Of a DNA stretch of 64,000 bases, positions 34,037 through 42,265 are shown one piece after another. Where the stretch lies: NCBI RefSeq assembly GCF_009708005.2, contig NZ_CP052758.1:1-64000 (forward strand). Direction: 5' to 3'. The first letter of the stretch is position 1. Every line of letters starts with the position of its first letter. Origin of the DNA: Cellulosimicrobium protaetiae. GTDB lineage: Bacteria; Actinomycetota; Actinomycetes; Actinomycetales; Cellulomonadaceae. Under the pieces are notes generated by a model. That model saw only the letters and a program-made list of their open reading frames with translations. It did no database searches and was not told the DNA's origin. A program made the position numbers and the translations under genes.

Positions 34037-34290
34037 GACGCCTTCTCCCGGGAGCTGAGCGCGTTGATCCGGTCGGGGCGGAAGCCCGACCAGTGGTCGT
34101 CGCCGGCGACGACGACCGGCACCTGCAGGTAGCCGAGCTCGCGCACGCGCTCGAGGGCCGCGGCGTCCTGGGTGACGTCGACGACGGAGTACTCGATGCC
34201 CTTCTTGTCCAGGGCCCGGTAGGTCGCGTCGCACTGGACACAGGACTTCTTGCCCATGACGACTACGTCGGTCGTGGCTCCGTTGACCAT
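34033..34290 (-). CDS. NrdH/glutaredoxin-like redoxin
   Basis: The 85-residue protein has the CVQC active site (Cys17, Cys20) in MGKKSCVQCDATYRALDKKG, then the VDVTQDAA and GYLQVPVVVAGDDHWSGFRPDRI segments typical of NrdH redoxins, which pass electrons from thioredoxin reductase to ribonucleotide reductase. No nrdEF is nearby; elements and phages often carry stand-alone copies. Both ends overlap neighbouring genes (ATGA). Confidence 0.85.
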   Translation of the reverse strand: MVNGATTDVVVMGKKSCVQCDATYRALDKKGIEYSVVDVTQDAAALERVRELGYLQVPVVVAGDDHWSGFRPDRINALSSREKAS

Positions 34291-34565
34291 CAGACGCTCA
34301 CCTCGGCGAGACGGAAACGCTGCTCGGCGCTCACACCGGGCATCCCGACGCGGGTGCGCGCGCAGGCTTCGCAGAGCACGGCGCTGTGCTGGTGGACGCA
34401 GCTCGCGCACTCCCACACGGCGAGCAGGGTGGCAGGGTCTCCGCACTGCCACTGGCCGTCGCCGATCTGCTGGGAGTTGGCGCCGGGCCGGTCGCCGTCC
34501 TTGGAGCTGTGGATGCAGGTGCACCGCGCGGTGATCGTCGCGGGCTGGGATTCGATGAGGCTCAT
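34290..34565 (-). CDS. Small Cys-rich protein
   Basis: The 91-residue product starts MSLIESQPATITARCTCIH and has WQCGDPATLLAVWECASCVHQHSAVLCEACARTR, with seven cysteines spaced like a zinc ribbon. It is the first gene of the 34565-33500 run and is coupled to the redoxin gene by a 3-bp overlap. No family is recognised. Confidence 0.65.
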   Translation of the reverse strand: MSLIESQPATITARCTCIHSSKDGDRPGANSQQIGDGQWQCGDPATLLAVWECASCVHQHSAVLCEACARTRVGMPGVSAEQRFRLAEVSV

Positions 34566-34600
34566 GTCAGGTCGCTTCCTTCGGGACGGGTCCTGGTCGT

Positions 34601-35338
34601 TCACCGGTGGATGAGGGTGATGGGGAACGCGCCGGGGGTCGTGCCGGTGATCTGGTGTCGGGGTGCCCAGGTCACGACCCAGCCGGGGTCATGGGAGGCG
34701 ATGCGGTGCAGGACGACGGCGTGGGTGTGTTCGACGTCGTCGACCTGCAGCGGCTGGATCAGGTGGTCACGGGTGAGGTCGACGTCGTAGTCCGTCACCG
34801 CGGCCGCGAAGCGCGCGGGGTCGTGGTGGCCGAGCGCCCAGACGGCGGCGTCGTCGAGGTCTTCCTGTAGGTCGATGCCGCGGAACGTGCCGAGGGGTGC
34901 GAACTCCTCGGCGTTCGGGGCCGGCAGCGCGGGGCCGGGCAGGCCGCTGGGTGTGATGGTGCGGACGGGGCTCGCGGGCGTGTGCGTCTCGTGGATCTCG
35001 ATGGGCAGGTTGTTGCGGTGGGAGACCTCGACGCGCAGTCCTGGAGCGTTGTCGGCGTGGCGCAGCAGGGCGTCCAGTAGACGCTCGCATCCGCCGGGCT
35101 CCTCGATGTCCCAGCCCTGCCCGATGAGGTTGCAGGGGCCGCGCACGCCGCGCTCGCGGTCGATGATCGTGTAGAGCAGCTCGCCCTTGACCCGGAACGG
35201 ACGCTGCCTGGTCAGAACGGTGAAGCGGGTGTCCGTGGCGCGCACGTCCCACCACCAGGTGCTCTCGTCGGACGGCCGGGCGAACCGGACGCGCTCGCCG
35301 ACGGCGAGGGCTGGTGCGGTGACGGTCGTGGTGGTCAT
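34601..35338 (-). CDS. Unknown 245-aa protein
   Basis: From the ATG at 35338 the product reads MTTTTVTAPALAVGERVRFARP, then STWWWDVRATDTRFTVLTRQ and a long acidic end (LDDAAVWALGHHDPARFAAAVTDYDVDL). It looks like a soluble element-encoded protein. No motif is recognised. It overlaps the 85-aa gene upstream by four bases and is the last gene of a three-gene run. Confidence 0.7.
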   Translation of the reverse strand: MTTTTVTAPALAVGERVRFARPSDESTWWWDVRATDTRFTVLTRQRPFRVKGELLYTIIDRERGVRGPCNLIGQGWDIEEPGGCERLLDALLRHADNAPGLRVEVSHRNNLPIEIHETHTPASPVRTITPSGLPGPALPAPNAEEFAPLGTFRGIDLQEDLDDAAVWALGHHDPARFAAAVTDYDVDLTRDHLIQPLQVDDVEHTHAVVLHRIASHDPGWVVTWAPRHQITGTTPGAFPITLIHR

Positions 35339-35592
35339 GCGGGCGCTCCTTCGTGGGTGGTGTCGGTGTGGGGGTCGTGCGCGGCCGCGAGCTCGCGAAG
35401 GCGTCGGGCTTCGCCGGGGTGGCCCTCGAGCTCGAGGACTCGGGCGGATGCCCGGCACGCGATCGCGTACCGGGTGCGGGTCGTCGTGTCTCGGACGCTC
35501 GGGGGCGCGCCGAGTCGCGGCGGCGCAGCCGCCAGCGGCTGCGTCGCGGCGGCGCCGGCGTCGACTACCAGCCGGGGCGTGACCGTGGTCAT
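35335..35592 (-). CDS. Small 85-aa unknown protein
   Basis: The product begins MTTVTPRLVVDAGAAATQPL and ends with a helical stretch (YAIACRASARVLELEGHPGEARRLRELAAAH). It overlaps the genes on both sides by four bases, so all three are coupled. Function is unknown. Confidence 0.6.
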   Translation of the reverse strand: MTTVTPRLVVDAGAAATQPLAAAPPRLGAPPSVRDTTTRTRYAIACRASARVLELEGHPGEARRLRELAAAHDPHTDTTHEGAPA

Positions 35593-36086
35593 CGCACACC
35601 CCGGGACGGAGGCCGCGGGGCGCCCGCGAGCGCCGGGTGCTTGGCGGGGTGCCTGATCAGGGCGCGCAGGCCTTCGGAGAACAGGACCGTGATCGCGGGG
35701 ATCGTCCAGAAGAAGATCGGCGTGACGAGCAGGAGCATCGTGATCAGGACGACGAGAGCGAGCCAGCCGAGCTGGCCGCGCCGGCTACGCGGGAGGTGGG
35801 TGCCGTACCAGACCCATGCGGCCAGTGGTGCGGTGACGAGCAGGACGGGCAGCGTCGTCGACACGAGGGCGCTCGCGAGGCCGAACTCGGCTGCGGTCGC
35901 GATGACGGCCGGGATGGAGAGCAGGGGCAGCACGCCGAACACGATCAGCCCGAGCACGAAGTTGATCCGCCACCACACGGACGCCCGGGCTGGTCTCGGT
36001 GGTACCGCGGTCGGGGCGGCACTGGAACCTGCGCGGGCTTCGTGCGTGGGGACAACGGCTCGGCCGTGGGTCGCTCTGAGGTTCAT
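35589..36086 (-). CDS. Unknown integral membrane protein
   Basis: The 165-residue product has a basic N-terminus, then four hydrophobic helices (INFVLGLIVFGVLPLLSIPA, STTLPVLLVTAPLAAWVW, LGWLALVVLITMLLLVT, IFFWTIPAITVLF) and a basic tail. It is the first gene of a coupled trio, preceded by repeated upstream element copy D. A role in the transfer machinery is possible but unproven. Confidence 0.7.
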   Translation of the reverse strand: MNLRATHGRAVVPTHEARAGSSAAPTAVPPRPARASVWWRINFVLGLIVFGVLPLLSIPAVIATAAEFGLASALVSTTLPVLLVTAPLAAWVWYGTHLPRSRRGQLGWLALVVLITMLLLVTPIFFWTIPAITVLFSEGLRALIRHPAKHPALAGAPRPPSRGVR

Positions 36087-36121
36087 CGGGTGCACCTTCG
36101 TCAGGGGTTGCTCTCATCCCT

Positions 36122-36153
36122 GGAAGGTGCGTGAGGATGCCGGCGTGTGACGG
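36122..36153 (-). promoter_or_regulatory. Repeated upstream element, copy D
   Basis: GGAAGGTG and TGTGACGG are separated by 16 bp, 36 bp before the ATG at 36086; same strand and layout as copies A, B and C. Confidence 0.5.
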
Positions 36154-36289
36154 GACGGGTGCGCCCAGCCTGCGCCGTCGACGCGGGTGACGAGCGAGGG
36201 GGCCGGGCCTCGTTGAGGTCCGGCCCCCTCGGGGTCACCGTGTTCTGCGGGAGTCTTGGACCAGCTGCCCGTGGGCTCGCTGGGTGGCG

Positions 36290-36610
36290 TCAGCCTTCGT
36301 TCGAGGCCAGCGGCGCGGGAGCGTCCTGGCGCGGCTGGGGGTGCTGGGCCTCGTGGGCGCAGGCGATGCAGACGCGCGCGGTCTCCGGTTGTCGCTCGAG
36401 TCGGTCGGCCACGTGGTGTGGGTCGGCGAAGGCGAGGTCCCAGCCCCCGGCGAGGTCGCGCCCGCACAGTGCCTGGGTGAACAGCCCGCCGCCGGTACGC
36501 AGGGGCTCACCCGGGGTGAGTGCGCGCAGGTGGTTGGGCGTCAGGGCGCCGGCGGTGGACGTCTCGCACCAGGCGAGTCGCTGGCGTGCGCCGCGGCGGC
36601 CGTGCTTCAC
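36290..36610 (-). CDS. Unknown 106-aa protein with Cys pairs
   Basis: The GTG at 36610 overlaps the stop of the 94-aa gene. The product reads VKHGRRGARQRLAWCETSTAG, then LTPNHLRALTPGEPLRTGGG, and ends CIACAHEAQHPQPRQ. Three or four cysteines could bind a metal. It is the last gene of a three-gene run from 37211. Confidence 0.6.
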   Translation of the reverse strand: MKHGRRGARQRLAWCETSTAGALTPNHLRALTPGEPLRTGGGLFTQALCGRDLAGGWDLAFADPHHVADRLERQPETARVCIACAHEAQHPQPRQDAPAPLASNEG

Positions 36611-36891
36611 GAGGTGGCCTGCTTCGCCAGGCGCGCCTCGTCTGCCTCGGCGGCCTCCTTGGTGAGGCGCTCGAGCGAGGCGTTGGCGACTCCCCACGCG
36701 ACCGCGTGCTGCGCGTCCGCGGCGAGCGAGGAGTAGCGGCGCGAGCTGGGCAGGGTGGCCGGGTCGGCGTCGACGGCGGCCTGGTCGATCTTGTCGGCGA
36801 TGGCGCGCAGGTAGGCCGCGGTGCGGCGCATGGACCGCTGGAGGTTGGCGGCCATGACCTGCTCGGCGTCGAGCGGGGTGTTCGTGGTCAT
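36607..36891 (-). CDS. Small helical protein
   Basis: The 94-residue product (MTTNTPLDAEQVMAANLQRS...SLERLTKEAAEADEARLAKQ) is almost wholly helical and charged, with coiled-coil potential at its C-terminus. It is coupled at both ends to its neighbours. No family is recognised. Confidence 0.65.
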   Translation of the reverse strand: MTTNTPLDAEQVMAANLQRSMRRTAAYLRAIADKIDQAAVDADPATLPSSRRYSSLAADAQHAVAWGVANASLERLTKEAAEADEARLAKQATS

Positions 36892-37211
36892 GACGCTGCG
36901 CTCCAGGGGGTCTCGTCGGGCTGCTCGTTGGCGGGTTCGGGCTCAAGGTACTGCTGTTCGAACTGGGCGAAGGTCTGGCGACCGTGGTTGGCGAACCACT
37001 CGCGCAGCTCGGGCGAGGCGTAGGCGTCGACGCGTACGCGGGGCCCGTAGAAGAGGCTGAAGGGGTCGATGCGGGCCTCGCGCCCGCGCGCGTTGAGCAG
37101 GACGGTGTTGCAGTCGTTGACGGCGGCCGCGTACCGCGCTTCGAGGAGGTCCTGGAACTGCTCGCGCACCTGGCGGCGGTAGTCGAACGCGGCGCGGATG
37201 ATCGCGCTCAT
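36888..37211 (-). CDS. Unknown 107-aa protein
   Basis: The product starts MSAIIRAAFDYRRQVREQFQ and has LLEARYAAAVNDCNTVLLNARGRE and ELREWFANHGRQTFAQFEQQYLE. It is soluble, mostly helical and acidic at the end. It is the first gene of a three-gene coupled run. The 226 bp upstream (37212-37437) contain no gene. Confidence 0.65.
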   Translation of the reverse strand: MSAIIRAAFDYRRQVREQFQDLLEARYAAAVNDCNTVLLNARGREARIDPFSLFYGPRVRVDAYASPELREWFANHGRQTFAQFEQQYLEPEPANEQPDETPWSAAS

Positions 37212-37437
37212 GGTCGCACCAGCTGATGGGCGCCGGCCCGCGTCGTCGTCGAGCGGGTGGCTGGCCCGAACATCCGCGGGGCCGGGCCACCGGGGACCAA
37301 CCCGATGGTGCTCCCGGCCCCGACGGATGACAGGCTGAGGGCGGGTACCACCCCGCTGGTCTCAGCCCGGGGAGTCGGACGAATCCGACCGTGCCCAGTG
37401 TACGGGCGGTGCCCCGCGCGAGCGGCATCGCAGCGGG

Positions 37438-38223
37438 TCATGCCCGGCTCCGGTGCTCGACGAATTCGCGGTCGGGGGCCTGGATCTGGTCGGCGAGCCA
37501 GGGGCGGCACGCCGGCCAGAAGAGGGCGAGGGTCTGCATCTCGAGGGAGGTCAGCGCCTCCCAGACCGTGTTGTCCGGTTCACCATCCGCGAGTACGAAC
37601 ACGCCAGAGCGCGGTGGGAGGTCCGCGGGGACCCGCACGGCAGCGGGAACGGTGACCACGACGATCGGGGCGCTGATCCAGTGCTCTCGCAGCTCGTCCG
37701 GTGCGACCCACGTCAGGCCGGGGACCTCGGGGTGCGCGCCGTCGAGCGCGACCCCGATGGCGTGCCCGTCGCGGCGCTGGGGCCGGGTCCAGGACCAGGG
37801 CGCGTCGGAGTACCCCTCGAGGCGGTGGGTGGCGGCGGTGACGATCGCGGCCAGGAGCGACCGTGCGGTGCTCTGCGGCCATGTGGGGCTGGCCGAGCAC
37901 ACCGCCTGCGCGGCGTGGGCCGCCTTGATGACCTCCACGGGCACGAGGTGCTCGACCGGGCGGTGCGTGTACGGCACCGGGTGGCCGCGGTCCACCAGGC
38001 GCGTGCGGCCCTGGTCGGACAGCCAGCGCACAGCTGCGCTGTTCTCGGCCTGCAGCAGCCGGCCCGCCTCGGTCGGCGATGCCGTGAGCGCGTGCTGCTC
38101 CACGGTCCCGCGCGCGAACGCGGCCGTCGTGCGTGACGCGAGCACGTGCCACGCGGCGGCCGCGGTGATGAGGAGGTCGATGTGGTCGTTGCTCAGAACA
38201 GGGGTCGGGCTGGTCGTCGCCAT
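37438..38223 (-). CDS. Unknown 261-aa protein
   Basis: From the ATG at 38223 the product reads MATTSPTPVLSNDHIDLLITAAAAWHVL, with a helical N-half and a C-half with IVVVTVPAAVRVPADLPPRSGVFVLAD and ALFWPACRPWLADQIQAP. No catalytic motif is seen. Its upstream region is closely similar to that of the gene at 41848. Confidence 0.7.
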   Translation of the reverse strand: MATTSPTPVLSNDHIDLLITAAAAWHVLASRTTAAFARGTVEQHALTASPTEAGRLLQAENSAAVRWLSDQGRTRLVDRGHPVPYTHRPVEHLVPVEVIKAAHAAQAVCSASPTWPQSTARSLLAAIVTAATHRLEGYSDAPWSWTRPQRRDGHAIGVALDGAHPEVPGLTWVAPDELREHWISAPIVVVTVPAAVRVPADLPPRSGVFVLADGEPDNTVWEALTSLEMQTLALFWPACRPWLADQIQAPDREFVEHRSRA

Positions 38224-38285
38224 CGGGATCACTTCCGAAGGTCGCGGGCTGGTCGGGCCCTCGAGCGGGTGGTGGCTCCACCTTC

Positions 38286-38326
38286 ACACCGCTTGCTGCG
38301 GACCGTCCACCCGCTGTGGGTCGTAC
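38286..38326 (-). promoter_or_regulatory. Duplicated upstream sequence, copy 1
   Basis: About 40 bp starting 63 bp before the ATG at 38223 align with 41908-41948, 60 bp before the ATG at 41848: ACACCGCTTGCTGCGG against GCACCGCTCGCCGCGA, then CTGTGGGTCGT against TGTGGGTTGT. Both leaders also share GGGCTGGTC(A/G)GGCCC. A duplicated promoter is the likely cause. Confidence 0.5.
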
Positions 38327-38353
38327 CGGCGACATGTTGCTCGGCCGATGACG

Positions 38354-38434
38354 CTACTTTCGTTTCCCCAGTCCGGGGAGACCACCCCTCACAACACGAA
38401 CCGAGGTGGGCTGCTGGATATTCGCTCGGTCTAT
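38354..38434 (-). pseudogene. 3' tail of IS3-interrupted gene
   Basis: When the IS3 element and one TAT copy are removed, the frame from 40007 continues through GAC CGA GCG AAT ATC CAG and ends at a TAG at 38354-38356. The lost C-terminus was about 25 residues. Confidence 0.65.
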
Positions 38435-38464
38435 GGGGCTGCTGCATGATTCCGTGACAGTTGG

Positions 38465-39340
38465 TTAGGCAGCTTGGTCGGCGGCCTGGCTCATGATGAT
38501 CTCGAACTCGATCGGGGTCAATCGTGCGAGTCTGGCCTGGCGTCGGCGACGGTGGTAGGTCCGTTCGATCCAGGTCACGATCGCGATCCGCAACTCCTCT
38601 CGGCTGGTCCATCTCTGCCGGTCCAGGACGTTGCGCTGAAGCAGGCTGAAGAAGCTCTCCATGGCGGCGTTGTCACCGGCTGATCCGACCTGGCCCATGG
38701 ATCCGCGCATCTGGTGGCGCCAGAGGGACTGCTGCAGCTTTCGGCTTCGAAACTGGCCGCCGCGGTCCGAGTGCAGGGTGCAGCCGGCCACGCGCACCCC
38801 GCGCCGCGAGACCGCCGATTCCAGGGCGTCGACGGCCAGCTGGGACGTCATGCGGTCGGCGATGGAGTACCCCACGATCCGGTTCGACCACACGTCCTTG
38901 ACCGCACACAGGTAGACCTTGCCTTCGCCGGTGGGATGCTCGGTGATGTCCGTCAACCACAACCGGTTCGGGCCAGGCGCCGTGAATTCGCGACGCACCA
39001 GGTCATCGTGCGCGGGCGCGCCGGGCCGCCCATTCTTCCCGCGGCGCTTCTTGCCGAACACGCACCACCACTGGTTCGCCGAGCAGATCTTCCACACCGT
39101 GCGCTCACTGACCTCGTGCCCGGCCGCGTTCACCTCGTCGAACAGCAGCCGGTAGCCGAACTCGGGGTCCTCACGGTGGGCATCGAAGACCGCGTTCGCG
39201 AGATACGCCTCCTCGAGCTCGCCGCCGGTGACCGGCTGGGCGAGCCAGGCGTAGTAGTGCTGGCGGTGGAGCTTGAGCACCCGGCACGCCACCGCGACCG
39301 GCACCCTGATCGGGGCACCGGCCGCGGCGAGCTCTCTCAC
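38465..39340 (-). CDS. IS3-family transposase, orfB (DDE integrase)
   Basis: The 291-residue product has an HTH_21-like start (HRQHYYAWLAQP) and an rve integrase core: Asp in RLWLTDITEHPTG, Asp in LHSDRGGQF and Glu in GDNAAMESFFSLLQ. It is full length. Its GTG overlaps the orfA stop (GTGA), so coupling rather than the usual -1 frameshift may produce it; a fused product remains possible. Confidence 0.93.
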   Translation of the reverse strand: MRELAAAGAPIRVPVAVACRVLKLHRQHYYAWLAQPVTGGELEEAYLANAVFDAHREDPEFGYRLLFDEVNAAGHEVSERTVWKICSANQWWCVFGKKRRGKNGRPGAPAHDDLVRREFTAPGPNRLWLTDITEHPTGEGKVYLCAVKDVWSNRIVGYSIADRMTSQLAVDALESAVSRRGVRVAGCTLHSDRGGQFRSRKLQQSLWRHQMRGSMGQVGSAGDNAAMESFFSLLQRNVLDRQRWTSREELRIAIVTWIERTYHRRRRQARLARLTPIEFEIIMSQAADQAA

Positions 39341-39645
39341 GAGCGGGTAGAGCCTTTTCCCGGCAGCTGAGCCTGGGACAGGTACGCCGCCGCCCGCCGC
39401 AGGACCTCGTTCTCCTGCTCCAGCAACCGAATCCGACGTCGAGCCTCACGCAACTCCCGTGCGTGCTCCGAGGTGACGCCGGGCTTCACGCCGTCCTCGA
39501 CATCGGCGGCACGCAACCACTTCGTGATCGTCATCTCATGGACCCCGAAGTCCTGGGCGATCTGTGCCAGCGTCACACCGGGACCACGGTTCCGGGCGAC
39601 CCGCACGACGTCCTCACGAAACTCACGGGGATAGGGCCTGGGCAC
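39337..39645 (-). CDS. IS3-family orfA, HTH protein
   Basis: The 102-residue product (MPRPYPREFREDVVRVARNR) has an HTH_Tnp_1 fold (VTLAQIAQDFGVHEMTITKWLRAAD) and a leucine-zipper-like helix (LREARRRIRLLEQENEVLRRAAAYL), as in orfA proteins that bind the IS ends. Confidence 0.92.
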   Translation of the reverse strand: MPRPYPREFREDVVRVARNRGPGVTLAQIAQDFGVHEMTITKWLRAADVEDGVKPGVTSEHARELREARRRIRLLEQENEVLRRAAAYLSQAQLPGKGSTRS

Positions 39646-40007
39646 AGCAACATCCTTCCAGCCTGCTCGGCGAGCAAGCGATCTGAGATGTCACAGATCC
39701 GTGCAGCAGCCCCTATGTCCGCCGCGGCGCGGCCAGTAGCGTGCCGAGCGCGCTGGTCTTGTATCCGTGCACGACGGGCTTCCTTCTCAGGGTCAACCAG
39801 CCAATCTCGACCCTTGTACTTCCCCTTCTTGCTGTACTTGAGCTTGCACGCTACGCACAGCGACCGGAACTCAGCGCGTCCGACTTCGATCGCGCGTTCG
39901 TCGTCGAACCGCTCACCGTCAGCTGGAGGCGCCCCACACAAAGCGAGGCCACCCGTGTCAAGCTCGTGAAGTCGGTGCCCCTCTCGGAACCACGTCCGCT
40001 CCTCCAT
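39573..40007 (-). pseudogene. Cys-containing unknown gene truncated by IS3 element
   Basis: From the ATG at 40007 the frame encodes MEERTWFREGHRLHELDTGG, LALCGAPPADGERF and FRSLCVACKLKYSKKGKYKGRDW, a short zinc-ribbon-like protein. After residue 98 it enters the IS at 39713 and reads 46 foreign residues before a stop at 39573. The repaired gene would give about 123 residues. The N-terminal part may still fold. Confidence 0.7.
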
Positions 40008-40111
40008 GGCGTTTCAGATTACGCCGGGCCATGCTCTCTTGCCGGTCCCTCTTCGGATAGTTCACCCGCGCGATCGCCAGGCCGGTCCGTCCTGCCTGGT
40101 TGGATCACGAC

Positions 40112-40909
40112 ATGAAGATCGCGCGCCCGCTTGTCGCCTTGACCCTTCTCGCTGTGCTCTCGGCCTGCGGGTCGTCCTCGGAGCAGGCTGCGTCGACGAC
40201 GCCGAGCGAGGCCGCCACGACGCAGGCGGCGCCCCAGACGACGCCGAGCCCGACGCCCATCACACCCGCCAAGGCCGGCGCTGGCGATCCTCTGACGTTC
40301 CTGTACAGCTGCGGCGACTTGCTCACGACCGACGTGGTCGAGGCCCAGGCCAAGGGCGGGTGCCGCGAGGCCGAGGCCTGGGGCGGGACGATCAGCGCGG
40401 AGCAGCAGGCGATCCTGGACTTCTTGGGCCCCGCCGGTCTGCTCGAGGACGAGGAGCGCCTGGTCTCGCTGTACTCGCACTGCGCGTACGAGGACTTCGA
40501 GAACGGCTACTACGGCCCGAAGATGGACCACGCGGCATCGAACTGGGAGGCCGCGAAGGCTCTCACGATGGCGTGCACCGAGCACCCGATGATCGCCGAG
40601 CTCACCGCTGAGGTCGACCGTGTCGCCGAACTCCCGCACATCAAGAACGAGCGCGAGGACAAGGTGCGCAAGGAGAACGGTCAGCTCATCGAGGCCGGGT
40701 CGTACCTGGTGGGCACCGAGATCCCCGCGGGCGTGTGGCAGACCGTCTCGGACAAGGTCTCCGACTGCTACTGGGAGATCAGCGACGCGCAGGGCAACAC
40801 CATCGACAACAATTTCATCAGCGTCTCCCCGCAGCTCGAGGTGACCGTTCCCGAGAGCGCCGCTGGGTTCACCACAAGCGGGTGCGGCAAGTGGCGTTGG
40901 CTGCGCTGA
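40112..40909 (+). CDS. Lipoprotein, unknown role
   Basis: The 265-residue product has a lipoprotein signal (MKIARPLVALTLLAVLSAC, Cys at about 19), then a Thr/Pro/Ala linker and a mature domain. The last 80 residues (IEAGSYLVGTEIPAGVWQT...CYWEI...VPESAAGFTTSGCGKW) form the beta-rich module with a paired cysteine found at the end of many actinobacterial and phage lipoproteins. It should sit on the cell surface, where such proteins can act in surface exclusion; that is inference. Confidence 0.75.
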   Translation: MKIARPLVALTLLAVLSACGSSSEQAASTTPSEAATTQAAPQTTPSPTPITPAKAGAGDPLTFLYSCGDLLTTDVVEAQAKGGCREAEAWGGTISAEQQAILDFLGPAGLLEDEERLVSLYSHCAYEDFENGYYGPKMDHAASNWEAAKALTMACTEHPMIAELTAEVDRVAELPHIKNEREDKVRKENGQLIEAGSYLVGTEIPAGVWQTVSDKVSDCYWEISDAQGNTIDNNFISVSPQLEVTVPESAAGFTTSGCGKWRWLR

Positions 40910-40999
40910 GACAGACCGACTCGCGGAGGCATGCGCTGACACTCGGCGCGGTCTTGCTCACGGTCGGCGTCACCCCATCGATGATCGCCGCCGCAGTAA

Positions 41000-41848
41000 T
41001 CAGAGCCACCGCCCGTCGAGCGAAGAGGGGACCGGGCCGAGGAGGCGCAGGACGTCGATCGTCTCGATCATCTCCTCACCGTCGCCGGCAGCAGCACGCA
41101 CCTGTTCGACCGCCGTGGTGATGATCGGGTCGATCGCAGTGAGCCTGGAGGACGGCTCGCGCTTGATCCGGCGCGCGATAGCCAGGTCCACCGCCGCGGC
41201 CAGGCGCGCGGTCGCCGCGAGGCTCGACTCGATCATCGCGGCCAAGGCGCGCAGCTGGCCCAGCCGGACGTCGGCGCCGCCGAGTGCGCCCTGCGCGATC
41301 ACCAACTCGACCGCCAGGGTGTGCAATCGCGCTTGGACAGCGGACCCGTTGCGCGACTCGACCCCGACCTGCAGCGCGGTGATCACCACCTGGAGATCGC
41401 CCACCGCACCCACGAGCTCGTGCTGGGCAACCTCGATGCCCTGCCGGGTGAGGGTGAGCTCGTCGCGGAGCTCGACGAGGTGCTGCAGGTCGGCGCCGAT
41501 CTCGTGCCCACGCCGCGCGAGGTTCTGGGCGCGGCGCCCGCGGCGTAGTGGACTGCGCCGACCAGCGAGCAGGCGCACGGTCGCGCTGGTGCGGTGACTC
41601 ACCATTCGAAAGCTCGACTCGGTGGCGTACTGCGGCGACCAGGCGCGACCCATCGCCGTGTGGAGCGCCTTGATCGCGCGCGCCACGGCGGCGATCTCGC
41701 GCGCGCCGACAAGCCAGATGAGGTCGGTGCTGGTGGAGTCGGCCAGCGCGGCCTGGACGAGACGCGTCGACGAGGAGGCGTCCTCGTCGACGACGCTTGC
41801 CCCTGCCCGCGGCTGCGGCTCGCGTCCGTGGTCACGCTCGAAGCTCAT
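41000..41848 (-). CDS. Unknown helical protein
   Basis: The 282-residue product is Ala/Leu-rich and nearly all helical, with long heptad-like stretches (LVELRDELTLTRQGIEVAQHELV, AALQVGVESRNGSAVQARLHTL) that suggest coiled coils. No signal or membrane segment is seen. It may be an assembly or adaptor protein of the transfer module. The ATG at 41848 follows a leader like that of 38223. Confidence 0.65.
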   Translation of the reverse strand: MSFERDHGREPQPRAGASVVDEDASSSTRLVQAALADSTSTDLIWLVGAREIAAVARAIKALHTAMGRAWSPQYATESSFRMVSHRTSATVRLLAGRRSPLRRGRRAQNLARRGHEIGADLQHLVELRDELTLTRQGIEVAQHELVGAVGDLQVVITALQVGVESRNGSAVQARLHTLAVELVIAQGALGGADVRLGQLRALAAMIESSLAATARLAAAVDLAIARRIKREPSSRLTAIDPIITTAVEQVRAAAGDGEEMIETIDVLRLLGPVPSSLDGRWL

Positions 41849-41907
41849 GGGTTCTCCCGAAGAGTCGCGGGCTGGTCAGGCCCAGGTGGTGGTGGGGTCC
41901 AAGTTGG

Positions 41908-41948
41908 CACCGCTCGCCGCGATGCGTCTACTCGGTGTGGGTTGTCCC
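41908..41948 (-). promoter_or_regulatory. Duplicated upstream sequence, copy 2
   Basis: This is the partner of 38286-38326 and lies 60 bp before the ATG at 41848; the match runs across about 40 bp with scattered changes. Confidence 0.5.
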
Positions 41949-41953
41949 GAGCG

Positions 41954-42265
41954 TCAGCTCGCCAGCGACCTGGGCGGGTGCCCCGGCACCCACGCCGGCG
42001 GCGTCGCCTTCCCGTCCTCCCACGCCTGGCCGGCCGCGATCCCCGTGTACCGGTCCAGGCGCGCCCAGGTCTCGCAGGCCTGGACCATGGGGCACTCCGA
42101 GCAGAGCTTGAGGAGCGGTTTGGCCGCGCGCAGCGCCGCGGTCTGCGTCCTCGCCGCCGCGTGCTTGGCCTCCTGCTTGGTCCACAGCTCAGCCTCGTCC
42201 TTGCACTCGGCGGCGCGCAGCTCGCGCGCCGCCGCCCGCGCAAGAAGCACCGTGCTGCGGCTCAT
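41954..42265 (-). CDS. WhiB-like iron-sulfur protein
   Basis: The 103-residue product has Cys21, Cys55, Cys58 and Cys64 (C-x33-C-x2-C-x5-C, with LCSECPMVQACETWARL) followed by RYTGIAAGQAWEDG, the position of the WhiB G(I/V)WGG turn. WhiB proteins bind a 4Fe-4S cluster and act with sigma factor to control transcription; they are limited to actinobacteria and their phages. The turn here reads GIAAG, so it is a divergent member. It overlaps the membrane-protein gene upstream. Confidence 0.75.
   Translation of the reverse strand: MSRSTVLLARAAARELRAAECKDEAELWTKQEAKHAAARTQTAALRAAKPLLKLCSECPMVQACETWARLDRYTGIAAGQAWEDGKATPPAWVPGHPPRSLAS

Larger units (their letters stand above)
38435..39713. mobile_element. 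IS3-family insertion sequence (1,279 bp)
   Basis: The ends are imperfect inverted repeats beginning GGGGCTGCTGCA and continuing to TGTGACA/CGTGACA, with a 3-bp duplication (TAT at 38432-38434 and 39714-39716). It carries two coupled frames, orfA and orfB. Length, ends and target size suit IS3. It removed the natural C-terminus of the gene that starts at 40007. Confidence 0.88.

Noticed and set aside
39337-39340. Programmed -1 frameshift in the IS3 element
   Set aside because: No A-rich slippery run is seen at the junction; the GTGA overlap explains orfB translation, though a fusion cannot be excluded.
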